From positions 124,001 through 188,000 of the forward strand of contig NZ_JACHJL010000014.1 in the NCBI RefSeq assembly GCF_014203645.1: a stretch of DNA of 64,000 nucleotides, in the 5' to 3' direction. The translations under genes and the position numbers were made by a program. The notes under the pieces were generated by a model. It searched no databases. It saw only the letters and a list, made by a program, of their open reading frames with translations, and had not been told where the DNA came from. Of the stretch, positions 35,916-45,612 are shown piece after piece; positions within the stretch are counted from its first letter, which is position 1; each line of letters opens with the position of its first letter. The DNA is from Streptomyces zagrosensis (GTDB lineage Bacteria > Actinomycetota > Actinomycetes > Streptomycetales > Streptomycetaceae).

Positions 35916-36404
35916 TCAGGCTGGCTTGCGGGCGCAGAACGCCATGCCGCCCGCGGCATCGTCATCGGGCTCTATTGCCACCCGTACGTCACCGGCGCCG
36001 TGCGCGGTGAGTGTGAGGCGCGACGCTCCCCCCTCGCTCTCTGTGCAGCGCACCCTGCGGGACTCTTGGGAGCCGCCGGCTGTCGCGGTGACGTTGACCG
36101 TGCCGGCGCCCAGGCACACCGTGTCCACGATCAGGCGTTGGCCGGGCGTGATCGCATGGCTCACACTGGCGCCGGTGCGCTCCGACGCCCGACCGCTGCC
36201 GTCCAGGACCCGCACCTCACCAGCCTGGGGGGCAGGGAGGCGCTGAGCGGCCTTGTTCGCTAGCGATAACTCGTATTCTTCTCCGTTGCTGGCATGGCCC
36301 GCATCGCCGCTTGAGCTCACGTTGGCCGCCCCCGCGATGAGGAGCGCGGCTGTCAAACCAGCCAGTGCGGCTGTCTTCATCCGTGATGTGATGACGCTCT
36401 TCAT
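35916..36404 (-). CDS. Small secreted protein
   Basis: This 162-residue protein starts MKSVITSRMKTAALAGLTAALLIAGAANVSSS, a classical signal peptide without a lipobox. The mature part is beta-rich with three cysteines (TVCLGAG, RRVRCTE, FCARKPA) and acidic. No family is recognised. Start ATG 36404 has a purine-rich GGTGGGG upstream. Confidence 0.7.
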   Translation of the reverse strand: MKSVITSRMKTAALAGLTAALLIAGAANVSSSGDAGHASNGEEYELSLANKAAQRLPAPQAGEVRVLDGSGRASERTGASVSHAITPGQRLIVDTVCLGAGTVNVTATAGGSQESRRVRCTESEGGASRLTLTAHGAGDVRVAIEPDDDAAGGMAFCARKPA

Positions 36405-36588
36405 CGCCCCACCCCCGCTCGAATGCCGTCGTGACGATCATTCCGCCTCGGGGAGATTCAAATCCTGATTTGAGGGAGCCCAGAGGTTGTACTGCGGGTG
36501 GCATCCAAGGAGTTGGCGGGCTGCCCCGTGCGTGGTCAAGCAATCCTCAGTAAGCTCAGAGGAAGGGTGAGTTGAGGAATAACCGCGG

Positions 36589-37047
36589 TCAGTGCAGGCA
36601 AAACTCGTTGCCTTCGGGGTCCGTCATGATGTGCCACTCGGAGCCTGCGCTAACCACCCGGCGCTGCGCACTTGCCCCAAGCTTTTCCAGCCGTGCTATT
36701 TCGTTCTCCCGCTCTCCCGGTGTGGGGTGGAGATCGAGATGGAGCCGGTTTTTTGTGGTTTTCGGCTCGGAGACGCGCTGGAAGAGGAGGCGGCGGCCGA
36801 GTCCCGTATCGCTGCCCGGGTCATGCGGGTCTTCGGGGTGTCGGACGGCGGCCAGGTCGCGCCAGGCGCGGTGGCCCTGGAAGTCCAGGATCTCTTGCTC
36901 GCCAACGGCACCCGCCGTCAGGAGGTGCTCGATCAGGGCGCTGTGGTCTTCGAGTTGATAGTGCAGGGCCGCCGCCCAGAACGCGGCCTGGCGGTGCGGG
37001 TCTTCGGCGTCGATGACGATCTTCCATGCGATGGGCGTTGTCTGCAT
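36589..37047 (-). CDS. VOC (glyoxalase/bleomycin-resistance fold) family protein
   Basis: This 152-residue protein from ATG 37047 (MQTTPIAWKIVIDAEDPHRQAAFWAAAL) has the beta-alpha-beta-beta-beta pattern of the VOC superfamily. NRLHLDLHP carries a likely metal-ligand His, and WHIMTDPEGNEFCLH is the usual C-terminal strand. The family includes dioxygenases, isomerases and antibiotic-sequestering proteins; the specific role is unknown. Confidence 0.85.
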   Translation of the reverse strand: MQTTPIAWKIVIDAEDPHRQAAFWAAALHYQLEDHSALIEHLLTAGAVGEQEILDFQGHRAWRDLAAVRHPEDPHDPGSDTGLGRRLLFQRVSEPKTTKNRLHLDLHPTPGERENEIARLEKLGASAQRRVVSAGSEWHIMTDPEGNEFCLH

Positions 37048-37387
37048 GTCTGTCTCCCCGTTGGCTGCCCGCGGGTTTCTCACGGGCCTTGTCGTGTTGG
37101 TCTTCTCTGCCCTGCTGCCCTGCTGCCCTGCTGTCGTGCGCCTCTGCGCCTTTATGTCTCCGCGGTGTTGTGCGTCTGCGGCCCTAGCGGCCTCTACGTA
37201 TCACTGCGTCAGCACGAGTCGCTTCATGGGAGCACCTTCTCCCTCGCGTCTGGTGTCCTTTGCGTCCTCCGTGCTCTCCGTGCTCTCCGCGCTCTCCGCG
37301 CGCCCACCGCGTCTTCCGTATCCGTCTGCTCCTCCGCGACCTTTCGCCTCCTTCCCGCCGACCCCTGACACCATTTATAGTGGTTAC
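37048..37387. other. Divergent intergenic region, low complexity
   Basis: These 340 nt between the VOC and CGNR genes carry short simple repeats (CTGCCCTGCTG runs near 37110-37135; CTCCGTGCTCTCCG runs near 37265-37300) and no gene. The CGNR promoter lies at the right edge. Confidence 0.6.
37376..37381 (+). promoter_or_regulatory. -10 box giving a probable leaderless mRNA for the CGNR gene
   Basis: TATAGT lies 6 nt before ATG 37388, so transcription should start at or within a base or two of the start codon. No ribosome site is present upstream of the ATG, consistent with leaderless translation, which is common in actinobacteria. Confidence 0.6.
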
Positions 37388-38062
37388 ATGACCGAGACGG
37401 CAATGGGCTTGATCCTCCATTCACCCGAAGGGGTGCCCTACCGCTTCGACCCCGGGGCGCTGTGTCTGGAGCTCGTACCCACCGGCGGGCCGGGCCTGTT
37501 CGCGCGGTATGAGGTGCTGCACCAACCAGCTGACCTCGCTGTTTGGGCCGCGCGCTCGCGGCTCAGGCCCGTACCCGAGATCGATGTGACCCCCGACGAA
37601 GTGAGGGAGGCCAAGCGGCTACGGAACGCGGTGCTGGGGTTGGCCGCCGACCAGGCTCACGGCCGGCAGCTCGACGCCGCCGATCTCGCCGTCGTCAACG
37701 AGGCGGCGGCCCAGCCGCCGCTCGTTCTTCGGCTGGCTGGGCTGTCGGACCGGCGTTGGGTATGGCCTGCGACCGGGACGCAGTTGCTGTCCACCGTCGC
37801 CCGCGATGCGATCGAGCTGTTTTCCGGGCCGCATGCGGACCGCATCCGTGAGTGCGCATCGGACGACTGCGCCCTGCTCTTTGTGGATACCTCGCGTCCC
37901 GGCCGCCGCCGTTGGTGCTCCATGCAGCGGTGCGGAAACCGCCACAAGGTCCGGGCCCTGCGCGCCCGGCAGGCGCTGTTCGATGACCGCGCCGTTCGGC
38001 CGCCGACGCTCGATGACCACCCGTTGCCCGATGACCATCCGTTGCCCGACGATCGCCCCTAG
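37388..38062 (+). CDS. CGNR zinc-finger (ABATE-domain) regulator
   Basis: This 224-residue protein starts at ATG 37388. The N-terminal about 150 residues match the ABATE (putative stress-responsive) domain. The C-terminal zinc finger is visible as ECASDDCALLFVDTSRPGRRRWCSMQRCGNRHKV, containing the CGNR signature. Such proteins are presumed DNA-binding regulators. The tail repeats HPLPDDHPLPDD. The longer open frame upstream is ignored because the family start and the TATAGT box fit 37388. Confidence 0.88.
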   Translation: MTETAMGLILHSPEGVPYRFDPGALCLELVPTGGPGLFARYEVLHQPADLAVWAARSRLRPVPEIDVTPDEVREAKRLRNAVLGLAADQAHGRQLDAADLAVVNEAAAQPPLVLRLAGLSDRRWVWPATGTQLLSTVARDAIELFSGPHADRIRECASDDCALLFVDTSRPGRRRWCSMQRCGNRHKVRALRARQALFDDRAVRPPTLDDHPLPDDHPLPDDRP

Positions 38063-38122
38063 CCCGAGGCGCTGCCCGACGCCCCTCGCGCCCCGGTGTT
38101 TCGGGAGGCCCCCAACGGCACC

Positions 38123-39274
38123 TCAGCGGGTCGGGCCGCCTAGGGCCGGGGTTCCGACACCGCCACCACAGCCACCGGTGTCGGGGCCGGCCGCCGCAGG
38201 TGACCCCGCGTCCCCGGGAGCCTCGGCCGGCTCCGCCAGCGCCTCCCCAACCGACTCCATCGCCGGGTCCTGCGCGGCAGCGCTCGCCACCACTGCCACC
38301 TCGTCGGCGTGTGCCGCGGCGACCGCCTCGCCTGCGCGGGCCGCCGCGACCTCATCCGCGCGGGCCGCCGCTGCGCGCAAGTCGATCCGGGACCGGTGCG
38401 CGGTCCGTAGGGCGTCCCAGGTCAACAGGGCCAGCGCAAGCCAGACCAGGGCGAAGCCCGCCCACCGCTCAGCCGGCATCTCCTCGTGGAAGACCACGAG
38501 TCCAAGCACGAACTGAGACGTCGGCGCGATGTACTGCATCATCCCGATCGTGGACAGCGGCAGCCGTACCGCCGACGCGCCAAAGCAGATCAGTGGCAGT
38601 GCGGTGATGAAGCCGCAGCCCACGAGTAGCAGTGCGTGTCCCACGCCCTCGGTGGTGAACGTGCTGTCGCCGCGCGCCCCCAGGAAGATCAGAAAGCCGA
38701 GCGCAGGCAGGAATTGCATCCCCGTCTCGGCCGCCAGCGATTCGAGGCCGTCCAGGCCGATGCGCTTCTTGACCAGGCTGTACGTGCCGAAGGAGAAGGC
38801 GAGCGTGAGGGCGATCCACGGCAGCTTGCCGTAACCCACGGCGAGCACGGCCACGGCGACCACTCCGACGCCGACCGCCGTCCACTGAGTCGGACGCAGC
38901 CGTTCATGCAGCAGCAGTACGCCAAAGGCGATGCTGACCAGCGGGTTGATGAAGTACCCGAGGGCAGCCTCGACAACGTGGCCCGAGTTGACGCCCCAGA
39001 TGTAGACGCCCCAGTTGATGGAGATCACGGTGGCGGCGATGCCGATCAGCCCGAGGCGTTTGGGCTGGCGCAGCAGCGGCCGTATCCACGACCAGCGGCG
39101 CAACACCAACAGGATGACGACCACGGCGGCCAGCGACCACACCATCCGGTGAGCCAAGATCTCGACGGCACCGGTCGGTTCGAGCAGCGGCCAGTACAGG
39201 GGGAAAAGGCCCCACATGCCATATGCGGCGAAGCCGTACACGAGGCCCTTACGCGTCTCTTTTGCCGACGTCAA
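38123..39274 (-). CDS. rarD: RarD-type EamA drug/metabolite transporter
   Basis: This 383-residue membrane protein has ten predicted helices. The N-terminus KGLVYGFAAYGMWGLFPLYWPLLEP is the RarD signature, and INWGVYIWGVNSGHVVEAALGYFINPL and MQYIAPTSQFVLGLVVFHEEMP are further family motifs. The C-terminal about 80 residues are an Ala/Glu/Asp-rich cytoplasmic tail. RarD proteins are named for chloramphenicol sensitivity in Pseudomonas, but their substrates are unclear. Confidence 0.9.
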   Translation of the reverse strand: MTSAKETRKGLVYGFAAYGMWGLFPLYWPLLEPTGAVEILAHRMVWSLAAVVVILLVLRRWSWIRPLLRQPKRLGLIGIAATVISINWGVYIWGVNSGHVVEAALGYFINPLVSIAFGVLLLHERLRPTQWTAVGVGVVAVAVLAVGYGKLPWIALTLAFSFGTYSLVKKRIGLDGLESLAAETGMQFLPALGFLIFLGARGDSTFTTEGVGHALLLVGCGFITALPLICFGASAVRLPLSTIGMMQYIAPTSQFVLGLVVFHEEMPAERWAGFALVWLALALLTWDALRTAHRSRIDLRAAAARADEVAAARAGEAVAAAHADEVAVVASAAAQDPAMESVGEALAEPAEAPGDAGSPAAAGPDTGGCGGGVGTPALGGPTR

Positions 39275-39518
39275 CGCTTCCTCCCCGAGCTACCCGATGT
39301 GCTGACAACGGTCAGAACGTAGCGTCGGGAGGGGCCACCTGTCAGCCCCGTTCTGCCATACGGTCATGACACGCGGACGGTGTGCCGGACACTGCTTACT
39401 GCCTCGGCAACCCATCCGTGCCCCGCACCCCCCGCTGACCTGGGAGAAGGGCGGGAAGGCGGCGTCGGCTCCCCGTAAGCGACGGGAGCGCGGCATACGG
39501 GCAGGGGGATGGGCGTGA

Positions 39519-40391
39519 TCAGCGCAACGTCAGCGCCGCCGCGATGGACTGCCCGATAGGCGTCGTCGGGCGCCCGATGAGGCGCGCGAGATCGCCGCTC
39601 GTGCCGGCCAGCAAGCCACGCTCGATCGCGGTATCCACGTCGCTCAGGAGCGCGGCGAACGGCTCCGGCAACCCCGCGCCCTTCAGGATCTCCTGGCGCT
39701 GGGCGGCCGATACGGACGAGTGCGCGACCGGCTTGCCGGACTGGGCCGCGACCTCGGCCGCGTACTCATCAAAGCTCCAGGCCACGTCGCCGCTGAGCTC
39801 GTAGGCGGCGCCCTCGTGGCCGCTACCGGTCAGCACGGCGACGGCCGCTGCCGCATAGTCGGCGCGCGCCGCCGATGCGACCCGCCCCTGGCCCGCATTG
39901 CTCACTACGGTGCCATGCTCAAGCACCGGGGCTAGCTGCTCGGTGTAGTTCTCGTTGTACCAACCGTTGCGAAGCAATACGTACGGCAGTCCCGCATCGA
40001 GGATCGCCTGCTCGGTCAGCTTGTGCTCGGCGGCGAGCTGGAAGTCGGCGGCCGGACCGCCCAGGATGCCGGTATAGGCGAGCAGCGCAACGCCCGCCGC
40101 CGCGGCTGCGTCGATCACCGCCTGGTGTTGCGGCCCCCGCTGCCCGACCTCGCTGCCGGAGATCAGCAGTACGCGTTCGCCGCTACGAAAGGCTCCAGCG
40201 AGAGTCTGCGGTTGGCTGTAGTCGGCGATGCGCACCTCGACGCCGCGAGCGGCGAGGTCGGCGGCCTTGGCCCGGTCGCGGACGACCGCGGCGATCTGGC
40301 CGGCGGGCAGGTCACCCGCAGCGACCCTCCTCAGCAGCCCATCGATGACGTGACGGCCCAACTGGCCGGTGGCTCCGGTGACGACGATCAT
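39519..40391 (-). CDS. qor2: NAD(P)H:quinone reductase (QorB/NmrA-like SDR)
   Basis: This 290-residue atypical short-chain dehydrogenase starts at ATG 40391 with AGGAGAG upstream. The N-terminal nucleotide motif is VTGATGQLGRHVIDGLL, and the substrate-domain motif LLRNGWYNENY is typical of QorB/Qor2. It would reduce quinones or diamide-like electrophiles with NADPH. It is transcribed divergently from an HxlR-type regulator with a palindrome between, the arrangement of the qor2/qorR redox switch in corynebacteria. The symbol is by analogy. Confidence 0.85.
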   Translation of the reverse strand: MIVVTGATGQLGRHVIDGLLRRVAAGDLPAGQIAAVVRDRAKAADLAARGVEVRIADYSQPQTLAGAFRSGERVLLISGSEVGQRGPQHQAVIDAAAAAGVALLAYTGILGGPAADFQLAAEHKLTEQAILDAGLPYVLLRNGWYNENYTEQLAPVLEHGTVVSNAGQGRVASAARADYAAAAVAVLTGSGHEGAAYELSGDVAWSFDEYAAEVAAQSGKPVAHSSVSAAQRQEILKGAGLPEPFAALLSDVDTAIERGLLAGTSGDLARLIGRPTTPIGQSIAAALTLR

Positions 40392-40453
40392 CTGTGCTCT
40401 CTCCTCTTCGTGCGGTATGCACACCACCGTACGCAGGGCGCTAACTATCCGAA

Positions 40454-40478
40454 AGTACCCACCTTGGAGTAAGGTACT
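40454..40478. promoter_or_regulatory. Inverted repeat, probable HxlR/QorR operator
   Basis: AGTACC (40454-40459) and GGTACT (40473-40478) form a perfect inverted pair 25 bp overall in the 90-bp gap between the divergent quinone reductase and HxlR genes, immediately before GTG 40482. An autoregulatory site for the HxlR protein is inferred. Confidence 0.6.
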
Positions 40479-40481
40479 AGC

Positions 40482-41123
40482 GTGCAAGGAAGGGAGGCTG
40501 ACGTGCGAGACCGTGAACAAGCCATTGCTGATGACGTCGTCGGACGCACGGTGGACGACTTTGCTGAGCACGGTGCCGAGAGTGATCGACTTGGCGCGCT
40601 TGGCGTGCCGAAGACTCCGGATGTGCAGGCTGCGGCGTGCCCTTCGCGGTTGGTGCTTGAGCACGTCACCAGCCGCTGGGGCGTCTTGGCGCTGGCGGCT
40701 CTGCTGGAGCGGACGCACCGGTTCAGTGAACTGCGCCGCAGGGTCGGCGGCGTCAGCGAGAAAATGCTCGCCCAGACCCTACAGACGCTGGAGCGGGACG
40801 GCTTTGTCCACCGCGAGGCGTATCCGGTGATTCCGCCGCGCGTGGAGTATTCACTGACCGCGCTGGGCGAGGAGGCCGCTCACCAGGTATGGGCGCTGGC
40901 CCGCTGGTCGGAGCGCCGGGTCCCGGAGGTGCTGGCCGCGCGCGACCAGTACGACACACGGCGCCAAGGCACAGCGCGAGCCGATACGAACTCAGCGAGT
41001 GCTAGTTCAGTTGGTGTGGCGTCAGGTGGTAGGGCGTCAGTTGGTATCAATTTGGCTGGTACGAGTTCGGCTGGTACCAGTTCAGTTGCTACGAGTTCGG
41101 CGGATACGAGTCCGGTGGGCTAA
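40482..41123 (+). CDS. HxlR-family redox-sensing transcriptional regulator
   Basis: This 213-residue winged-helix protein starts at GTG 40482. The HxlR domain spans about residues 50-150 (SRLVLEHVTSRWGVLALAAL, FSELRRRVGGVSEKMLAQTLQTLERDG, YSLTALGEEA). The Cys of AAACPSRL sits at the position of the redox-sensing Cys in QorR/HypR/YodB, so oxidation by quinones or diamide should release DNA. The last about 55 residues are an unusual Ser/Ala/Thr/Gly repeat. The N-terminal 40 residues also extend beyond the usual length. Confidence 0.85.
   Translation: MQGREADVRDREQAIADDVVGRTVDDFAEHGAESDRLGALGVPKTPDVQAAACPSRLVLEHVTSRWGVLALAALLERTHRFSELRRRVGGVSEKMLAQTLQTLERDGFVHREAYPVIPPRVEYSLTALGEEAAHQVWALARWSERRVPEVLAARDQYDTRRQGTARADTNSASASSVGVASGGRASVGINLAGTSSAGTSSVATSSADTSPVG
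40980..41120 (+). repeat. Degenerate 15-bp tandem repeats in the HxlR tail
   Basis: Copies related to GGTACGAGTTCGGCT recur with a 15-bp period from about 40980 to 41120, with lower GC than the rest of the gene. They encode the (G/A)TSSA/VGTSS tail. Because 15 is a multiple of three, copy-number change keeps frame. Confidence 0.75.
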
Positions 41124-41160
41124 GGAACTGTTTGTACGTGATCAGGGCGACGCCTGAGCA

Positions 41161-41209
41161 AACGCGGCGGCCCGGACCTGGTGTGAGCACAGGTCCGGGC
41201 CGCCGCGTT
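41161..41209. terminator. Bidirectional terminator, 20-bp perfect stem
   Basis: Arms at 41161-41180 (starting AACGCGGCGG) and 41190-41209 pair perfectly over 20 bp with a 9-nt loop. It lies between the ends of the convergent HxlR and korB genes and would stop transcription from both sides. Confidence 0.9.
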
Positions 41210-41267
41210 GATGACGACATGCGCCGTCGGCTGAAGCCGAGCCGAGAATCCTTGGCTGTGCCGGCAA

Positions 41268-42393
<1,126 letters not shown>

Positions 42394-42401
<8 letters not shown>

Positions 42402-44367
42402 TGATGGCCTCCTTGAGGGCTGTGGCCAACTCCTCGGCTTTGAAGGGCATGCCGTTGATCTGGGTGTGCGAGTGGGCGTTGATGGCGTATTTGGCGCGAA
42501 CGAGGGTGGCGAGTTGTCCCAGGTTCATTTCTGGGATGATGACGCGTTGGTAAGACTTGAGTACGCGTTCAGTGTTGGCAGGGAAAGGATTGAGGTGCCG
42601 TAGGTGTGCGTGGGCCACGGCGATGCCTTGGGTACGCAGTCGGCGCATTGCGGCAGCGATAGGCCCGTAGGTGGAGCCCCACCCTAGGACGAGTGTGGTT
42701 GCCGCTTCGCTGGGGTCATCGATGGCGAGGTCTTCTACGGTGATGCCGTCAATTTTGGCTTGGCGGGTGCGGACCATGAATTCGTGGTTGGCGGGGTCGT
42801 AGGAGATGTTTCCACTCCCGTTTTGTTTTTCGATTCCGCCAATTCGGTGTTCGAGGCCGGGTGTTCCGGGGATGGCCCAGGGGCGGGCGAGAGTGTGGGG
42901 GTCGCGTTTGTAGGGCCAAAACACCTGGGTGCCGTCAGGGAGTTCGTGGTTGGTGCCGGTGGCGAATTGGACTCGCAGGTCGGGCAGGTTCGCCACGTCG
43001 GGGATGTGCCAGGGTTCGGAGCCGTTGGCGAGGTAGCCGTCGGACAGGAGGAAGACGGGGGTGCGGTAGGTCAAGGCGATACGGGCTGCTTCGATGGCGG
43101 CGTTGAAGCAGTCGGCGGGGGTTTGGGGGGCGATGATGGGTACGGGTGCTTCCCCGTTGCGTCCGTACATGGCTTGGAGCAGGTCGGCCTGCTCGGTTTT
43201 GGTGGGAAGTCCGGTGGAAGGCCCGCCGCGTTGAATGTCCACGACGAGGAGGGGCAGTTCCAGGGAGACGGCGAGGCCAATGGTTTCTGATTTGAGTGCG
43301 ACGCCGGGGCCGGAGGTGGTGGTGACGCCCAGTTGGCCGCCGAATGCTGCTCCGAGTGCGGCACCGATGCCGGCGATTTCGTCTTCGGCTTGGAAGGTGC
43401 GGATGTTGAAGTTCTTGTGTCGGGCGAGTTCGTGGAGGATGTCGGAGGCGGGGGTGATGGGGTAGGAGCCGAGGTAGAGGGGAAGGTCTGCTTGGGTGGC
43501 GGCGGCGATGAGTCCGTAGGTGAGGGCGAGGTTGCCGGTGATGTTGCGGTAGGTGCCGGGGGTGAAGGCCTTAGTGGCGGGGGCTACTTGGTAGGAGACG
43601 GCAAAGTCTTCGGTGGTTTCGCCGTAGTTCCAGCCGGCGCGGAAGGCCGTGACGTTTGCTTCAGCGAGTTGTGGTTTTTTGGCGAATTTTTTCCTGAGGA
43701 ATGCTTCGGTGCCTTCGGTGGGCCGGTGGTACATCCAGGACAGGAGGCCGAGGGCGAACATGTTCTTGCTGCGTTCGGCTTCTTTGCGGGTGAGGCCGAA
43801 GGGTTTGAGTGCTTCGACGGTGAGGGTGGTGAGGGGGACGCTGTGGATGTGGTAGGCGGTGAGTGAGCCGTCTTCCAGTGGGTTGGTGGCGTATCCGACT
43901 TTGGCCATGGGGCGTTTGGTGAATTCGTCGTTGTTGACGATGATCACCGCTCCGGGTGGGACGTCCGCGATGTTGGCTTTCAAGGCTGCGGGGTTCATCG
44001 CGACCAGTACATCGGGTGCGTCGCCGGGGGTGAGGATGTCGTGGTCGGCGAAGTGCAGCTGGAATGATGACACCCCCGGCAGCGTTCCGGCAGGCGCCCG
44101 AATCTCCGCGGGGAAGTTCGGTAGCGTTGAAAGGTCGTTACCAAACGACGCTGTCTCCGAAGTGAACCGATCACCCGTCAACTGCATACCATCACCCGAG
44201 TCACCCGCAAAACGGATAATGACTCGGTCTAGCTGACGGATCTCTTTTTCTTCACCGGGCCTCTGCTGGCCCTCCACAAGCGCTGACTCGTCCTGATTGT
44301 CGGCGGGTGAATTGGCCTGCTCGGCATTTTCGGCCTGCTCGGCCGTGCTATTGACCTGGCTGGTCAC
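42394..44367 (-). CDS. korA: 2-oxoacid:ferredoxin oxidoreductase, alpha (gamma-alpha fusion) subunit
   Basis: This 657-residue protein starts at GTG 44367 with a perfect AAGGAGG on the minus strand. I rejected the longer open frame up to 44661, which lacks a ribosome site. The gamma-type domain (IIRFAGDSGDGMQLTGDRF) leads, then the alpha domain with YPITPASDILHELAR, FQAEDEIAGIGAALGAA and VVDIQRGGPSTGLPTKTEQADLL. It makes reduced ferredoxin with KorB. Its position 4.6 kb from nuo2, on the opposite strand, suggests a physiological link through ferredoxin. Confidence 0.95.
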
Positions 44368-44691
44368 TGCTTCGGACCTCCTTCGAGGCGGCGGCTCGCG
44401 ACGGGCTGGTTGGCGCCGGGAGACACCCCCCGGACCCCGGGCGGTGTCATGGGATCGTCCCTCATCCATCGTACGTGGGTAAGGGTCGCCTTCCCGGGCC
44501 GGATCACATGATGGACGGTGTCTCACGCCACGTTTATGCCGCGCTTTGCCATGGTTTGCTCGCCCCTCTGCGCTCTTTCCCGCGACCGGACCGGCCCTCA
44601 CCCGCGTGCCGTTTCCCACCGGACTTTTGTTGTACGACTCGCTCGTGCGGCTGACGCGCATTTCATGCGCTACCCGGCCGGGTAGCGGGTA
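44368..44691. other. Intergenic region upstream of korA
   Basis: These 324 nt hold the presumed korA promoter and, at the right end, a palindromic hairpin after the response-regulator gene. No gene or clear promoter box is seen. Confidence 0.5.
44668..44687. terminator. 20-bp perfect palindrome after the response-regulator gene
   Basis: CGCTACCCGGCCGGGTAGCG is a perfect palindrome 5 nt past the response-regulator stop. As RNA it gives an 8-bp hairpin with a GGCC loop, so it is probably a terminator. As DNA it could also be an operator for korAB. Confidence 0.6.
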
Positions 44692-45384
44692 TCAGGAGTT
44701 GAGATAGGTGAGCACGGCTAGCACACGCCGGTGGTCTCCCACACTGGGTGAGAGGCCCAGCTTCAGAAAGATATTGCTGACGTGTTTCTCCACGGCACCA
44801 TCGCTGACGACAAGTTGGCTGGCGATGGCTGAATTCGTCCGGCCCTCGGCCATAAGACCTAGGACCTCTCGCTCGCGCGGCGTCAGTCCAACCAACACGT
44901 CTTGTTTGCGGCTGCGGCCCAGCAACTGGGCGACTACTTCGGGGTCAAGGGCGGTGCCACCTTCGGCGACCCGTACCACCGCGTCCACGAAATCGCGGAC
45001 ATCGGCCACTCGATCCTTCAGGAGATAACCAACCCCCCGGCTGCTACCGGCCAGCAACTCCGTGGCGTACTGCTCCTCGACATACTGCGACAGCACCAAA
45101 ACCCCCAGCTCGGGGTGATCGCGCCGCAGCCGTACGGCCGCTCGTACGCCCTCGTCAGTGTGCGTCGGCGGCATCCGTACATCCGCCACCACCACATCAG
45201 GCAGCGCGCCTTCGGCGGCCAGCGCCGCCACCGACTTCAGCAGCGCCTCCGCATCCCCCACCCCCGCGACGACCTCATGGCCGCGGTCGGTCAGTAGCCG
45301 GGTCAGGCCCTCCCGAAGCAGCACCGAATCCTCGGCAATGACCACCCGCACCCTGTCCTCCACAATGTTTCGGCCCCCCGGCAT
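44692..45384 (-). CDS. NarL/LuxR-family response regulator
   Basis: About 230 residues. The receiver domain (VRVVIAEDSVLLREGL; phospho-acceptor Asp in DVVVADVRMP; conserved Lys in GYLLKDRV) is followed by a LuxR-type helix-turn-helix (LTPREREVLGLMAEGRTNSAIASQLVVSDGAVEKHVSNIFLKL). The start is uncertain: GTG 45399, ATG 45384 and GTG 45363 share the frame. I used ATG 45384, which has GGAAG upstream. A 24-bp perfect inverted repeat lies immediately upstream. It is the only regulator for two adjacent kinases. Confidence 0.93.
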   Translation of the reverse strand: MPGGRNIVEDRVRVVIAEDSVLLREGLTRLLTDRGHEVVAGVGDAEALLKSVAALAAEGALPDVVVADVRMPPTHTDEGVRAAVRLRRDHPELGVLVLSQYVEEQYATELLAGSSRGVGYLLKDRVADVRDFVDAVVRVAEGGTALDPEVVAQLLGRSRKQDVLVGLTPREREVLGLMAEGRTNSAIASQLVVSDGAVEKHVSNIFLKLGLSPSVGDHRRVLAVLTYLNS

Positions 45385-45401
45385 CGACACTTCCACCACA
45401 G

Positions 45402-45454
45402 CATCTCAGCAATCGATCCCGGAGCGGCGGGCTCCGGGATCGATTGCTGAGATG
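45402..45454. repeat. 24-bp perfect inverted repeat abutting the response-regulator start
   Basis: Arms at 45402-45425 and 45431-45454 are perfectly complementary over 24 bp, with a 5-nt loop GGCGG; each contains ATCGAT. On the minus strand it lies between kinase 1 and the regulator, with its edge within about 3-40 nt of the possible regulator starts. It could terminate kinase transcription or sequester or attenuate regulator translation. Confidence 0.9.
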
Positions 45455-45612
45455 TAGGGGGGCGTTTTCCCGCCTGGAGGCCAGGGGCGACAGACGACCA
45501 GGGGTGCGGGTGAGGCTACGCCGGGCGATGGAGGGGGCGTCAAGGGGTGGCTTCTCGCGCCGCTACGGGGGCATCGGGAGTTTGACCGCTGGGGGAGTGG
45601 TCAAGGGGTACG

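Noticed and set aside
35305..36246. 313-codon plus-strand open frame in the gene-poor region
   Set aside because: Arg/Pro/Ser/Ala-rich, no ribosome site, overlaps the secreted protein gene on the other strand.
40470..40482. Leaderless HxlR transcript from TAAGGT
   Set aside because: The -10-like sequence overlaps the inverted repeat and no -35 is evident; not strong enough to list as a promoter.
45402..45454. Terminal inverted repeats of an insertion sequence or MITE
   Set aside because: The arms are separated by only 5 nt, there is no transposase and no flanking target duplication is evident.
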